64,000 nucleotides of DNA from positions 1 through 64,000 of the forward strand of contig CABRXX010000002.1 in assembly GCA_902475025.1 (NCBI GenBank), read 5' to 3'. Positions 50,392 to 60,345 of the stretch are shown in pieces. The position numbers were made by a program, and so were the translations under genes. How positions within the stretch are numbered: position 1 is the stretch's first letter; each line of letters opens with the position of its first letter. The notes below the pieces were generated by a model. That model was given only the letters and a program-made list of their open reading frames with translations, made no database searches and was not told the origin of the DNA. This DNA is from Merdiplasma sp905207905 (GTDB lineage: Bacteria > Bacillota > Clostridia > Lachnospirales > Lachnospiraceae).

Positions 50392-52839
50392 ATGAATAGA
50401 AACAGAAAAAACAAAACTTATATGAAAACTATGGCAATAACTTTAAGCATCACTCTGGCAGCCGGCATGGCACTTCCTGCCTGGGCTGCTGATCTTCCCA
50501 GCAAGGACGAAAACGTGTATGTAAATTTAAACCAGGACGGCAGCGTTTCCGGCATCTATGTGGTCAATGAATATATGCTGGATACGGCTGCCCAGCTTCT
50601 GGACTACGGCAATTATTCCTCTGTAAAAAATCTTACCTCCCAGGCCCCCATTACCCTGGATGGGGATCAGGTCTCTGTGGAAGCCACGGAGGGGAAATTC
50701 TATTACCAGGGAGATTTAAAGGACGCCAAGCTTCCCTGGAAAATCTCCATCTCCTACACTCTGGACGGAAAGGAAATTGCCCCTAAGGATCTGGCTGGTA
50801 AAAGCGGAAAGCTTTCCATCCATCTCTCTGTAAAGGACAATCCGGACTCCGATGACAGCTTTTTTGACAATTACCTGGTTCAGGGAACCGTGACTCTGAA
50901 CACAGACCAATGCGTCAACATCAAGGCAGAGGGAGCCACCCAGGCAAATGTGGGAAAGGAAAGACAGCTGCTCTACAACATTATGGCAGGACAGGAGAAA
51001 GACTATACCATCACTGCAGATGTAACCGACTTTGAGATGGATGCCATTTCTTTCCAGGCAGTGCCCATGTCCTTTGACATTGACAGCGATGCCCTGGATA
51101 CCCAGGATCTCACAGAAAAAACCGGAGAGATCAAAGATGCAGCGGGAGAATTTGACGACGGCGCTTCCCAGTTAGATGAGGGAGCCCAGGAACTCTTAGA
51201 CGGAGCGGGTGAATTGAAAGACGGCTCCGGAGAACTCTTAGACGGAGCCGGACAGCTAAAAAGCGGTACCTCTGATCTGACTTCCGGTGCCGGAACTCTG
51301 GCTTCCGGTGCCAGCTCCTTAAGCAGCGGTCTGGGAGCTTTGCAAAACGGAGCCGGAACCCTGGATACTGGAATCTCTGATCTTGATTCCGGTGCCGGAA
51401 AACTAGAGGCCGGCACAAAATCTCTGACTTCCGGTGCCGAAAAGGCAGCCCAGGGCAGCGCTGCCTTAAAAGAAGGCTCCCAGACTCTGGCCAACAATCT
51501 GGAGTTGTTCCAAGCCGGGGCAGATACCTTAAAGAGTGGTCTGGACACCCTCACCAGCCAGTCTGCCCAGCTGACAGAGGGCTCCGCCCAGGTGCTGTCC
51601 GCCCTCACTACTATCCAAAGCAGTCTTGAGAGCATTGAGATCGGCACAGAGCAGATGCAGGCGCTCCTTACAGGCTCCAGCCAGGTACTCACTGCCATTC
51701 AGACAGCGGAAACAGGCGCTGCAGCTGTAGCGGGAGGTCTGACCACCATCCAGGGGAACTACGCTACACTGGACACTCTGACTGCACAAAATACCAGTGC
51801 TGCGGCTTATATTCGAAATATCATCGGAATCATCTCCGGAATTTACCAGACCCTTCCCCAGGATCTGCTGAAGCAGTATGCAGGAAATATTGACATCCAG
51901 GGTGCCTTAAACAATGCGGAAAATGTGGCAGCGCTTCTGGAGCAGAACAATACCGCCATCGGTTCTCTGCGAAGCGGCATTGACCAGACTGCCACCGGAG
52001 CAGGAACCCTTCAATCCGGCCTAACCACACTTGCAGAACAGTACCAGACCCTGGACGATCAGATTCAGAAACTTCCGGTGATTCTGGAAAACATGATCTC
52101 CCAGAAAATGACTGTCTTAAAAGATGCCATCGACCAGCTTGTAACTGCCTACTCCACTCTGGATACCGGTATCACAGACTATACCCAGGGCGCCCAGGCT
52201 ATCAAAGACGGCTATGATACCTTGTATGAGGCCCTTCCCCTGGTAACGGCAGGCGTCACCTCACTATCCGACGGTGCCAGCGCTCTTGCGGAAGGGAACA
52301 GCAGCCTCTTTGCGGGAAGTCAGCAGCTCTATGACGGTGCCAGTGCTCTGAAATCCGGCAGCAGCCAGCTCTCTGAAGGCAGCACCAGCCTTCTGGCAGG
52401 CGTTGATTCTGCCCTCAGCGGAGCCAATCAGGTGGCAAGCGGTGCCCAGAGTCTCTTTGGCGGAGCCGGACAGCTGATGGACGGCGCTTCCAAACTCTAT
52501 GACGGCACCTCCAGTCTCTACGATGGTGTTTTGGAACTGCATGACGGTGTTTCAGAATTAAAAGACGGTACTTCCGAACTTTTGGAAGGAACCAATGAAT
52601 TCACTGACAAGACCTCTGATATTGATGATCAGGTACAAGATGAGATCGACAAGGCGGTAGACAAGATCGCCGGGGGAGATTATGAAACCGTCTCCTTCGT
52701 CTCCGCCAAAAATGAAAATGTAGATCTGGTGCAGTTTGCTATGCAGACTGATCCTATCAAGATCCCGGAAGTGACTGAGGAAGAGACAGAACCGCAAACA
52801 GAGACGGTTATGGAAAAACTAAAAGACCTGTTCCGGTAG
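50392..52839 (+). CDS. Secreted YhgE/Pip-like heptad-repeat protein
   Basis: 815 aa, GAGGAGG upstream. Signal peptide about 1-32 (AMALPAWAA cleavage). Residues about 35-225 form a beta-rich domain (ENVYVNLNQDGSVSGIYVV). From about 245 to 760 come long runs of a 7-residue repeat, for example LLDGAGELKDGSGEL and LYDGASALKSGSSQL, the pattern of the YhgE/Pip and EsaA extracellular region, predicted as long helices. A central non-repeat stretch (about 430-600) separates two repeat blocks. No C-terminal anchor or TM is visible, ending EEETEPQTETVMEKLKDLFR (split end KLKDLFR). Family members of similar kind are phage receptors or type VII secretion parts, but those have TM helices. Function here unknown; context ties it to the MMPL exporter. 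Confidence 0.85.
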   Translation: MNRNRKNKTYMKTMAITLSITLAAGMALPAWAADLPSKDENVYVNLNQDGSVSGIYVVNEYMLDTAAQLLDYGNYSSVKNLTSQAPITLDGDQVSVEATEGKFYYQGDLKDAKLPWKISISYTLDGKEIAPKDLAGKSGKLSIHLSVKDNPDSDDSFFDNYLVQGTVTLNTDQCVNIKAEGATQANVGKERQLLYNIMAGQEKDYTITADVTDFEMDAISFQAVPMSFDIDSDALDTQDLTEKTGEIKDAAGEFDDGASQLDEGAQELLDGAGELKDGSGELLDGAGQLKSGTSDLTSGAGTLASGASSLSSGLGALQNGAGTLDTGISDLDSGAGKLEAGTKSLTSGAEKAAQGSAALKEGSQTLANNLELFQAGADTLKSGLDTLTSQSAQLTEGSAQVLSALTTIQSSLESIEIGTEQMQALLTGSSQVLTAIQTAETGAAAVAGGLTTIQGNYATLDTLTAQNTSAAAYIRNIIGIISGIYQTLPQDLLKQYAGNIDIQGALNNAENVAALLEQNNTAIGSLRSGIDQTATGAGTLQSGLTTLAEQYQTLDDQIQKLPVILENMISQKMTVLKDAIDQLVTAYSTLDTGITDYTQGAQAIKDGYDTLYEALPLVTAGVTSLSDGASALAEGNSSLFAGSQQLYDGASALKSGSSQLSEGSTSLLAGVDSALSGANQVASGAQSLFGGAGQLMDGASKLYDGTSSLYDGVLELHDGVSELKDGTSELLEGTNEFTDKTSDIDDQVQDEIDKAVDKIAGGDYETVSFVSAKNENVDLVQFAMQTDPIKIPEVTEEETEPQTETVMEKLKDLFR

Positions 52840-52913
52840 TATCCGGTGTCTTCCTATAAGAATTAGGCTGCAGGGATTGACCAAAACCTGCCATTCTGCT
52901 GCAGCCGGCTTCC

Positions 52914-53951
52914 CTACAGGGGCAGACACACCGTAAAGGTACTGCCCTTTCCGGGCTGGCTTTCCACCCGAATGTTCCCCTTGCACAGTTCCACGATTCG
53001 TTTGACGATCGAAAGACCAATTCCATTTCCCTTTGTAAGATTCTGCGTATCATTCTGATAATACTTCTGAAAGATTTTTTCTTTCGTCTCTGGATCCATT
53101 CCTACCCCAGTATCCGAAATAGAAATCTCCACAAAACCGGGAACCTGCCTATAGCCCAGGCAAATTCTGCCTTTCTCTGGAGTAAATTTCAGACTGTTGC
53201 TTAGCAGATTGATCCAAATCTGCTGCATCAGCTCCCGATTTCCATAGTAGGAAATTTCAAAATCCTCCGGTATCTCCACAGTAATCCGTTTCTCCTCCAG
53301 CTGGTTTAACAGCAGAATTACACACTCCTTGATCTGCTCGCTGAGAGAAAAATTCTCCTTGTCTGTAACAATCTGGCATGCCTCCAGCTTGGAGAGCAGC
53401 AGTGTATTGCAGGAGAGATTGGAAAGCCGTTTGGCCTGATCCGCCATCAGTTTCAAAAATTCCATCCGCTCCTGAGTCTCGATTCCCTCTCCGGTCTGAT
53501 AAAGGTACTCTGCAAAACCGCTGATAGCAGTAATAGGAGTTTTAAATTCGTGGGCCAGATCATTGACAAAATTCTCCATCTCCTGCTTTGTACCCCTTAG
53601 CTCTCTTACCATACTGTTAAACTGCTGATAGACAGGTCGGTACTCCTCCCCCTTCTCCGTGTCGATCTCCACCTCCAGATTCCCCTCTGCCACTGCCTCA
53701 ATGGCAGAAAGCAGCCTGCCCATACGAACGCTCATGCGCTTTAAAAGGACATACATGGTACACACCATCACAAGGGTCATGGGAAGGATCATTCCCAACA
53801 TGGAAATGGATGTCTCCCGGTCAAAATGGAACACAAAAAAGCCCACCAGCCCGAAGGACATGATACTGCCGATCACCACCGCCAGTGAGACGAAGATCAC
53901 CCATCTGGCCTGAAAGATCTTGATCTTATACCCCCGGTTTTTCTCAGTCAT
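52914..53951 (-). CDS. Sensor histidine kinase
   Basis: 345 aa. TM helices about 15-38 and 46-68 with almost no outer loop, then HAMP-like region. HisKA with NDLAHEFKTPITAISGFAEY, N-box NLLSNSLKFTPEKG, G-boxes SDTGVGMD and GNGIGLSIVKRIV. The tiny outer part suggests sensing within the membrane, as in kinases that monitor cell-envelope transporters. Overlaps its response regulator gene by 8 nt. Confidence 0.9.
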   Translation of the reverse strand: MTEKNRGYKIKIFQARWVIFVSLAVVIGSIMSFGLVGFFVFHFDRETSISMLGMILPMTLVMVCTMYVLLKRMSVRMGRLLSAIEAVAEGNLEVEIDTEKGEEYRPVYQQFNSMVRELRGTKQEMENFVNDLAHEFKTPITAISGFAEYLYQTGEGIETQERMEFLKLMADQAKRLSNLSCNTLLLSKLEACQIVTDKENFSLSEQIKECVILLLNQLEEKRITVEIPEDFEISYYGNRELMQQIWINLLSNSLKFTPEKGRICLGYRQVPGFVEISISDTGVGMDPETKEKIFQKYYQNDTQNLTKGNGIGLSIVKRIVELCKGNIRVESQPGKGSTFTVCLPL

Positions 53952-54630
53952 GAGACACCTCCTGATGGATCACTGCTTTATAGCCCAATCCCCGCAGGGA
54001 AACCAGCTCAAACTCCCTGCACCGGCCAAATTTGCTCCGCAGCCGGCTGACATAGGTCTTGATGGTATTGTAATCGGTCTCTGTATCATATCCCCAAATC
54101 TCATCCATCAGCTGCTGCTTGGTAAACACTACCTCCGGATAGGACAGAAACTTATAGAGAAGCTCAAACTCCTTGGCCGTCACCGGAATTTCCTCCCCCT
54201 CATAGCAAATGGTCATAGTCTCCCGGTTCAGAGAAAGCCCTCCGATCTGAATCAGCTTCTCATTGGCAATTCTTGCCCGGCGCAGCAGTGCCTGTATGTG
54301 CCAGTCCAGCTCCTCATACTGAATGGGTTTTGTCATATAATCATCAATCCCTGTAAGATAACCTCTTTTTTTATGTTCAAACGAATCCATGGCAGTGAGA
54401 AAAATCACAGGAACCATATTGCCGCTTTCCCGAAGGGCAGCAACAAACTCATAGCCATCCATTTTGGGCATCATGATATCTGCGATCACCAAATCCACAT
54501 GGTTATGGTCAAAAATCTCCAGTCCCTGTTCTCCGTTTTCCGCTTCAAGAATATGATACGTTCCGGAAAGCCGGGTTCTGGTCAGCAGCCGGATAGCTGC
54601 ATCATCCTCCACAATTAAAATGCTGGTCAT
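53944..54630 (-). CDS. OmpR-type response regulator
   Basis: 228 aa. Receiver with IVEDDAAIR, phospho-Asp in LVIADIMMPKMDGYE and the KPIQ lysine; winged helix with TAKEFELLYKFLSYP and NTIKTYVSRLRSKFG. Operon with the kinase at 52914-53951. It lies convergent to the YhgE-like gene; no direct target is visible. Confidence 0.9.
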   Translation of the reverse strand: MTSILIVEDDAAIRLLTRTRLSGTYHILEAENGEQGLEIFDHNHVDLVIADIMMPKMDGYEFVAALRESGNMVPVIFLTAMDSFEHKKRGYLTGIDDYMTKPIQYEELDWHIQALLRRARIANEKLIQIGGLSLNRETMTICYEGEEIPVTAKEFELLYKFLSYPEVVFTKQQLMDEIWGYDTETDYNTIKTYVSRLRSKFGRCREFELVSLRGLGYKAVIHQEVSHD

Positions 54631-54992
54631 ATAGATCTCTCCCTTTCCCTATTCTCGGTGTCTTTCATCTCCGTCTGATTTTCTATTTACAGACCTCTCT
54701 TAGCATCCGTATCCTGTTTTCTGTTCAGGAATACTTTTTTCTCCTGCGTCCTTTTCTTGCCTGTCTTTATTATACCGGATTTCCCCTATCAAACAAGAGA
54801 TATCTTTTATCCATATTTTTTCAGATCTTCTCTTTTTTTACTTTGGTTTAACCTTTCCCTGATATCCTTGCAACTGTGGGCGAAGAACGCCTGCGAAGGA
54901 CCGCATACTTCAAAATGCCGTCCGGATAACTGCTGCTTTTCAATTATTTTGTATGTGAAGGATCCCTGAAACGATCCGGAAGAGGAGAACAA
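54631..54992. other. Intergenic region without gene
   Basis: 362 bp between the divergent response regulator and SDR genes. Contains a short TAGCATCCGTATCCTG match to the family-1 repeat end near 54703 and the SDR ribosome site AAGAGGAG. No clear operator or structured RNA seen. Confidence 0.5.
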
Positions 54993-56012
54993 ATGTCAAA
55001 AAGAATTTATTTAGTAACCGGCGCTGCCGGATTTTTAGGAAGCCATGTATGTCATGAACTGCTGGAGCGTGGAGACGATGTGAGGGCTCTGGTTCTGCCA
55101 AAAGATCCCTCTGCGGCCTACATTCCCTCCCAGGTGGAGATCACAGAGGGAGATCTATGTGATAAATCCTCCCTGGAATCCTTTTTCACCGTCCCCCAGG
55201 GGATGGAATCTATTGTGATCCACTGCGCCAGCATGGTCACCACCAATGCCGATTTCAGCCAAAAACTGATGGATGTGAATGTGGGAGGCACCTGGAACAT
55301 CATTGACCTTTGCCTTGAACATCCGGAATGTAAAAAACTGGTATATGTAAGCTCCACCGGCGCTATCCCGGAACAGCCAAAAGGCACTGCCATCAAAGAA
55401 GTCTCCTGTTTCACTCCCATTGATGAGGCACGGCAGGTGGGCTGCTACAGCCAGTCCAAGGCTCTGGCTACCCAGGCTGTGCTGGATGCCTGCAGACACA
55501 AAGGGCTGAATGCCTGCATCGTTCATCCCAGCGGCATTCTTGGGCCTCAGGACTATGCAGTGGGAGAGACTACGGGAACCATTATCAAGATTATGAAGGG
55601 AGAGATGGCCATCGGCATGGGCGGCTCCTTTAACCTGTGTGATGTGAGGGATCTGGCCAAAGGCTGCATTGCTGCCGCAGACAAGGGAAAAATCGGTGAA
55701 TGTTATATTCTGGGAAATAAAGAAGTGACTTTAAAAGAAGTATGCCGGATGCTCCATGCTTCCAGCGGCTGCCGGAGGCCGCTGTTTTATGTGCCCGTCA
55801 AAACGGCTTACCGTCTGGCTGACTTCATGGAGAAAAAGGCAAAACGCACCGGCAAAAAACCTTTAATGACCCGCTTCGCGGTCTACAATCTGGATCGCAA
55901 TAACCGGTTTGATTACTCGAAAGCGGAGAGGGAGCTGGGCTATCATACCCGCCCCTACGCAGAAACCTTAAGAGATGAAGCTCAGTGGCTTATGGCGGAG
56001 GGGCTGGTATAA
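54993..56012 (+). CDS. Extended short-chain dehydrogenase/NAD-dependent epimerase
   Basis: 339 aa. Nucleotide motif YLVTGAAGFLGSHVCHEL, VYVSSTGAIPEQPKG, catalytic YSQSK and VHPSGILGP. Closest in style to dihydroflavonol-4-reductase/HpnA-like atypical SDRs. Stands alone and ends 10 bp before the convergent PotCD gene without a terminator of its own in the gap. Substrate unknown. Confidence 0.87.
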   Translation: MSKRIYLVTGAAGFLGSHVCHELLERGDDVRALVLPKDPSAAYIPSQVEITEGDLCDKSSLESFFTVPQGMESIVIHCASMVTTNADFSQKLMDVNVGGTWNIIDLCLEHPECKKLVYVSSTGAIPEQPKGTAIKEVSCFTPIDEARQVGCYSQSKALATQAVLDACRHKGLNACIVHPSGILGPQDYAVGETTGTIIKIMKGEMAIGMGGSFNLCDVRDLAKGCIAAADKGKIGECYILGNKEVTLKEVCRMLHASSGCRRPLFYVPVKTAYRLADFMEKKAKRTGKKPLMTRFAVYNLDRNNRFDYSKAERELGYHTRPYAETLRDEAQWLMAEGLV

Positions 56013-56022
56013 ATCATGTCCA

Positions 56023-57912
56023 CTATGCGTTGCTGGCTGCGATCTTTACCCGGCTCCACAGATTGCTGATGATCTGCTTTGTTTTTTCATTGTATACAAA
56101 CACCTCATCCAGGGGGTTGCCGGAGCGGGGCAGGTAGGAATTCAGTCCTTCATAATCGCCCCCCTCCCCATAGAGGGTATCCATAACCTCCTGGTTGGCT
56201 GAAGTATAGCCAACATAGCTGGAGTTATCATAAGCGCCTTCATAGCTGGAAGCAAAATTGATAAAGGCGTGGGCCAGCTTGGGATTCCTGGCATTCTTTG
56301 GGATTACCATGGCATCGGACCAGATGTTGGTTCCCGTCTCGGGCATATAATACCCCATGTTCTCATTTTCAGCCATCACATAGGTGGCGTCGCCGGAATA
56401 GATCAGACCCAGCGCTTTCCTTCCCTGAGCCATATTGTCAATGATTTCATCCGTCACGATCTCCGGCTCCATGGTCTGTACGCACTGTACCAGCCAGTCA
56501 TAGGCTTCCTGAAGCTCCTGCTCATTCTCTGTGTTCATGGAATAACCAAGAGCTTTCAGCGCCATCATAAAGGAATCTCGCTCCGAATCGTACAGGTAGA
56601 TATCGCCTTTGTATTTCTCATTCAGGAAAATATTATACCCCTGCTCCTTCAGATCCTTCTCGTCCACCTTGGTCTTGTCGTACACAATTCCCACAGTGCC
56701 CCAGAAGTAAGGAACGGAATACTCATTGCCAGGATCATAAGGAAGATTTTTCACATCCTCAGTAAGAAGATCCATGCAGTCGATAAGTTCCGGATCCAGC
56801 TTTTGTAAAAGATCTTCAGAGATCAGCCTCTGGATCATATAATCACTGGGCACCAGCACATCGTAGGACTCCCCGTTGGCCACCTTAATATACATCTGCT
56901 CGTTGGAATCAAAATTCTCCATTACCACAGAGGCACCTGTGGCTTCCTCAAAATCCTTCAGGATATTTTCTCCGGTATACTCTCCCCAGTTATAGAGATG
57001 CAGCGTCTGCCCCTCAAAAGGCCGATCCAGGCTGCCTCCTCCAAATTTCAGAGCAACTGTGATCACTACAACCGCAGCTGCGGCTGCGGCCGCCCAGGGA
57101 AGAGCGCGCCGCTTTCCGGTGTTCTCCTGTTTCTCCCTTCTGGCTGCCACCAGAGGCACCACATTGATCAGCACCAGAGCAAGAGTAATAATCAGCACCA
57201 CAAGGGTGGAGATCGCATTGATGCTGGGGTTTACCCGCTTGCTCATGGTGTACACCATGATACTCAGATTTTTCACTCCCCGCCCAGTGACGAAATAGGA
57301 GATGATAAAGTCATCCACGGACATGGTAAAGGCAATGAGGGCGCCGGATACGATCCCCGGTGTGATCTGAGGCACGATCACCTTCACCAGAGCAGTCCAG
57401 GGCGTTGCCCCCAGATCCATAGCCGCATCTGCCAGGTTCGGATCCAGAGCTCGGATCTTTGGCATCACCGACAGCATCACATAGGGGATGCAGAAGGCAA
57501 TGTGGGCCAGCAGCATGGTCATGTAGCCTTTTTCCACTCGGAAAGTAATGAACAGCAGCATAAATCCGATGGCTGTCACGATCTCCGGGTTCATCATGGG
57601 CAGATTGTTCACCTGCTCCACCAGGTTTCTCACAATCTTTTTGGACTTGCTCAGACCGATGGCTGCGATAGTGCCCACCACAGTGGAGACAAAGGTGGCG
57701 ATCAAAGCCACGCTGAAGGTGGTATAGAGGGCCTCCATCATATCTCCGGATTCCAGCATATGCTGATACCAGCGAAGAGAAAATCCCGTAAAGTTGGTGA
57801 GGGATTTTCCTTCGTTAAAGGAAAAGACGATCATATAGCCAATGGGCAGATAAAAGAAGAGAATCATCACTGCCATCAGGATTTTCCCAAAAGAACGGTT
57901 GCCTTTCTTCAT
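56023..57912 (-). CDS. potCD: PotC-PotD fusion: polyamine ABC permease with attached substrate-binding domain
   Basis: 629 aa from the ATG at 57912 (AAGGAGGAG upstream); the frame begins 38 codons earlier inside potB. Residues about 1-265 are the PotC permease with EAA-type loop DAAMDLGATPWTALVKVIVPQI. After a TM helix near 272-292 (AAAAAAAVVVITVALKFGG) the PotD domain follows: TLHLYNWGEYTGENILKDFE, VPSDYMIQRLISEDLL and YFWGTVGIVYDK. The helix tethers the receptor so no lipoprotein is needed. Known in several Firmicutes. Imports spermidine/putrescine with PotA and PotB. Confidence 0.92.
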   Translation of the reverse strand: MKKGNRSFGKILMAVMILFFYLPIGYMIVFSFNEGKSLTNFTGFSLRWYQHMLESGDMMEALYTTFSVALIATFVSTVVGTIAAIGLSKSKKIVRNLVEQVNNLPMMNPEIVTAIGFMLLFITFRVEKGYMTMLLAHIAFCIPYVMLSVMPKIRALDPNLADAAMDLGATPWTALVKVIVPQITPGIVSGALIAFTMSVDDFIISYFVTGRGVKNLSIMVYTMSKRVNPSINAISTLVVLIITLALVLINVVPLVAARREKQENTGKRRALPWAAAAAAAVVVITVALKFGGGSLDRPFEGQTLHLYNWGEYTGENILKDFEEATGASVVMENFDSNEQMYIKVANGESYDVLVPSDYMIQRLISEDLLQKLDPELIDCMDLLTEDVKNLPYDPGNEYSVPYFWGTVGIVYDKTKVDEKDLKEQGYNIFLNEKYKGDIYLYDSERDSFMMALKALGYSMNTENEQELQEAYDWLVQCVQTMEPEIVTDEIIDNMAQGRKALGLIYSGDATYVMAENENMGYYMPETGTNIWSDAMVIPKNARNPKLAHAFINFASSYEGAYDNSSYVGYTSANQEVMDTLYGEGGDYEGLNSYLPRSGNPLDEVFVYNEKTKQIISNLWSRVKIAASNA

Positions 57913-57917
57913 GATGA

Positions 57918-58754
57918 TCACTCCTCCTTTCCGCCCTGGTTGCGCACTTCTACCTTGCGCACCAGCATCATCAAAAGCATCATGATCACTGCCATGATCA
58001 TGGAGATAGCGCTTCCAAAGTTCCATTCGCCCACTGTGATAAACTGATTTTCAATCATGTTTCCAATCAGGAAATACTGGCCTCCTCCCAGAAGCTTAGG
58101 GATAAAGAAGGAGCTGACCGCAGGCAGAAATACTAAGGTGATTCCATTGATGACTCCCGGCAGCGACAAAGGCAGCGTCACTCGCCGGAAGGTCTCTCCA
58201 GGCGTGGCCCCCAGATCTGCGCTGGCCTCCAGCAAGGAATTGTCCATCTTGCTTAGGGAGGTCTGGATCTGCAGGATCATAAAGGGCAGAAAGTTGTACA
58301 CCATTCCAAGAAGGACCGCCCCTTCGGTATAAAGAAGCTCTATGTCTCCCAGCCCGAAAAAGCCAAGCACCCGCTGGATCAGGCCTCCATCGCTGAGCAG
58401 GCCAATCCAGGCATAGGTTCTCACCAGCATATTGATCCACATAGGGATAGTGATGCACAGAATCAGGATATTCTGCACCTTCTCCCGGCTTCTGGCTATA
58501 AAATAGGCAGCGGGATAGCCAAGGAGCAGACACAGAAGGGTGGTTTTTACTGCAATCCAGATGGAGCGCCAGAGGATCAGCAAAAAATCAGGGTCGGTAA
58601 AAAATGTGACATAGTGCTCCAGCGTAAAGGAGAACGGAATGACGCTGTTCCCATGCTCCATAAAGGAGTAGACTGCGATCAGTCCCATAGGAAGCACCAG
58701 CATCAAAATCGCCCAGACAATGTAAGGCAGCGCCAGCTGCGAAAACTTCTTCAT
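57918..58754 (-). CDS. potB: Spermidine/putrescine ABC permease PotB
   Basis: 278 aa, six TM helices, EAA loop EASADLGATPGETFRRVTLPLSLPG (in parts: ASADLGATPGETF). Overlaps the potA stop by one base and ends 5 bp before potCD. Confidence 0.92.
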   Translation of the reverse strand: MKKFSQLALPYIVWAILMLVLPMGLIAVYSFMEHGNSVIPFSFTLEHYVTFFTDPDFLLILWRSIWIAVKTTLLCLLLGYPAAYFIARSREKVQNILILCITIPMWINMLVRTYAWIGLLSDGGLIQRVLGFFGLGDIELLYTEGAVLLGMVYNFLPFMILQIQTSLSKMDNSLLEASADLGATPGETFRRVTLPLSLPGVINGITLVFLPAVSSFFIPKLLGGGQYFLIGNMIENQFITVGEWNFGSAISMIMAVIMMLLMMLVRKVEVRNQGGKEE

Positions 58755-60331
58755 CAGTATCCCACCTTTGACATCACATGGATATCCTCCGGGAAGAATG
58801 TCAGGCCGACCTCCTGACCTTCCTTGGAATAATCCGTTGTATGGATTTTCAGCTCCCGCCCGGTAGTCCAGAAGGTAATTTTATAAATTCCCTCCTTTAC
58901 CGTCTCCGGTTCAAAGTCATAGTCCACGCTGAGATCTACGCTCTGATTCTCGTCGCTTAACTTCCAGGCCTGAGCATTGGCCCAGGTTTTCAGATCCGTA
59001 TCCAGAGCTTGGGACTCTAAAATCTCGTCCACTGTTTTCTGGAAATTAAAGGCCATCACTGCCTCATTGGCCTTCTCATTTTTCACAAAGGGCTGATCTA
59101 CCACAAAAATGGTGCGCTCAATGCTGGTTCCGTTGGCTGTAGTGAAGGTAACGGGATACTGTCCCTCCTCTCTGGACACCTGATATTCCACCTTGGCAAT
59201 GGAGACGTACTCTTCATCTTCCACCCTCCAGGCCTGAGCGTTGGACAGGGCAATCACCTCTTTGTCGTCCAGATTCTCTACATCGTCCACATCCACATAG
59301 AAATTGTTGGCGCTGATCTTTTCCTTCCCGTCTGCGCTGGTCACATCCTGATTCCGGATGACCCGCATGTATACGGAAACGCTGGTACCAGGCACTGTCT
59401 CCACAATGATCTCATAGTGGACGCCCTTAAAGAGTACACTCAGTACCTCTCCAGTCAGTTTCCCCTCTTTCACATCCACAATGTCGATATCCTCGGGACG
59501 GATCACCACATCCACTGCCTCCCGCTCTTTAAATCCAAAGTCAACGCACTCAAACACTTTATCATCAAACTGAACCTGATAGTCCTCCAGCATAACTCCC
59601 GGGATAATGTTGCTCTCCCCAATGAAATTAGCCACAAACCGGTTGGCAGGCTCATTGTAAATATCCTCCGGAGAGCCTACCTGCTGGATCTCTCCATTGT
59701 TCATCACCACGATCTTATCGGACATGGTCAAAGCCTCCTCCTGATCATGGGTCACAAAAATGAAGGTAATCCCCACCTCCTGCTGAATCCGCTTCAGCTC
59801 ATACTGCATCTCCTTCCTCAATTTCAAATCCAGAGCTGCCAGAGGCTCATCCAAAAGCAGCACCTTCGGCTCATTCACCAGGGCTCTTGCAATCGCCACT
59901 CTCTGCTGCTGGCCGCCGGAAAGCAGGGTGGTATTTTTCTTCTCATACCCCTCCAGACCGATCAGCTTCAGCATCTTCATCACTTTCTGATCAATGATGT
60001 CCTTGCTCACCTTTTTTAACTTCAGGCCAAAAGCGATATTCTCATACACATTCAGATGGGGAAACAGGGCATACTTCTGAAATACCGTATTCAGTTCCCG
60101 CTCATAGGGAGGTTTTTTACTGATCTCCTCCCCATCGAAGATCACCTGGCCCTCGTCTGCGTCCAGAAAACCTCCCAGGATCCGCAGCAGAGTGGTTTTT
60201 CCACAGCCACTGGGCCCAAGCAGCGTTACAAATTCCTTTTCATAAATGTCCAGATTGATTCCCTTCAGAATAATCTGGCCGTCAAAGTTTTTCACAATAT
60301 TGCGAAACTCTATGATTTTTTTCTCTTCCAT
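58754..60331 (-). CDS. potA: PotA polyamine ABC ATPase with a two-repeat insertion in its TOBE region
   Basis: 525 aa from the ATG at 60331; usual PotA is about 350-380. NBD: Walker [15 protein letters not shown] (39-47), signature [15 protein letters not shown], Walker [13 protein letters not shown], switch His VTHDQEEAL. The TOBE part starts at [20 protein letters not shown] but is interrupted at about 338-501 and resumes with [18 protein letters not shown] at the end. The insert has two related units: [13 protein letters not shown]...[11 protein letters not shown]...[11 protein letters not shown] and [11 protein letters not shown]...[12 protein letters not shown]...YKITFWTTG. These resemble Ig-like modules of surface proteins, yet PotA is cytoplasmic. 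First transporter gene after the XRE-cupin regulator (14 bp). Confidence 0.9.
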   Translation of the reverse strand: MEEKKIIEFRNIVKNFDGQIILKGINLDIYEKEFVTLLGPSGCGKTTLLRILGGFLDADEGQVIFDGEEISKKPPYERELNTVFQKYALFPHLNVYENIAFGLKLKKVSKDIIDQKVMKMLKLIGLEGYEKKNTTLLSGGQQQRVAIARALVNEPKVLLLDEPLAALDLKLRKEMQYELKRIQQEVGITFIFVTHDQEEALTMSDKIVVMNNGEIQQVGSPEDIYNEPANRFVANFIGESNIIPGVMLEDYQVQFDDKVFECVDFGFKEREAVDVVIRPEDIDIVDVKEGKLTGEVLSVLFKGVHYEIIVETVPGTSVSVYMRVIRNQDVTSADGKEKISANNFYVDVDDVENLDDKEVIALSNAQAWRVEDEEYVSIAKVEYQVSREEGQYPVTFTTANGTSIERTIFVVDQPFVKNEKANEAVMAFNFQKTVDEILESQALDTDLKTWANAQAWKLSDENQSVDLSVDYDFEPETVKEGIYKITFWTTGRELKIHTTDYSKEGQEVGLTFFPEDIHVMSKVGY

Positions 60332-60345
60332 CTCATATCCCTTTC

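Noticed and set aside
56998..58047. 349-codon plus-strand open frame opposite potCD/potB
   Set aside because: His-rich antisense shadow of the polyamine permease genes.
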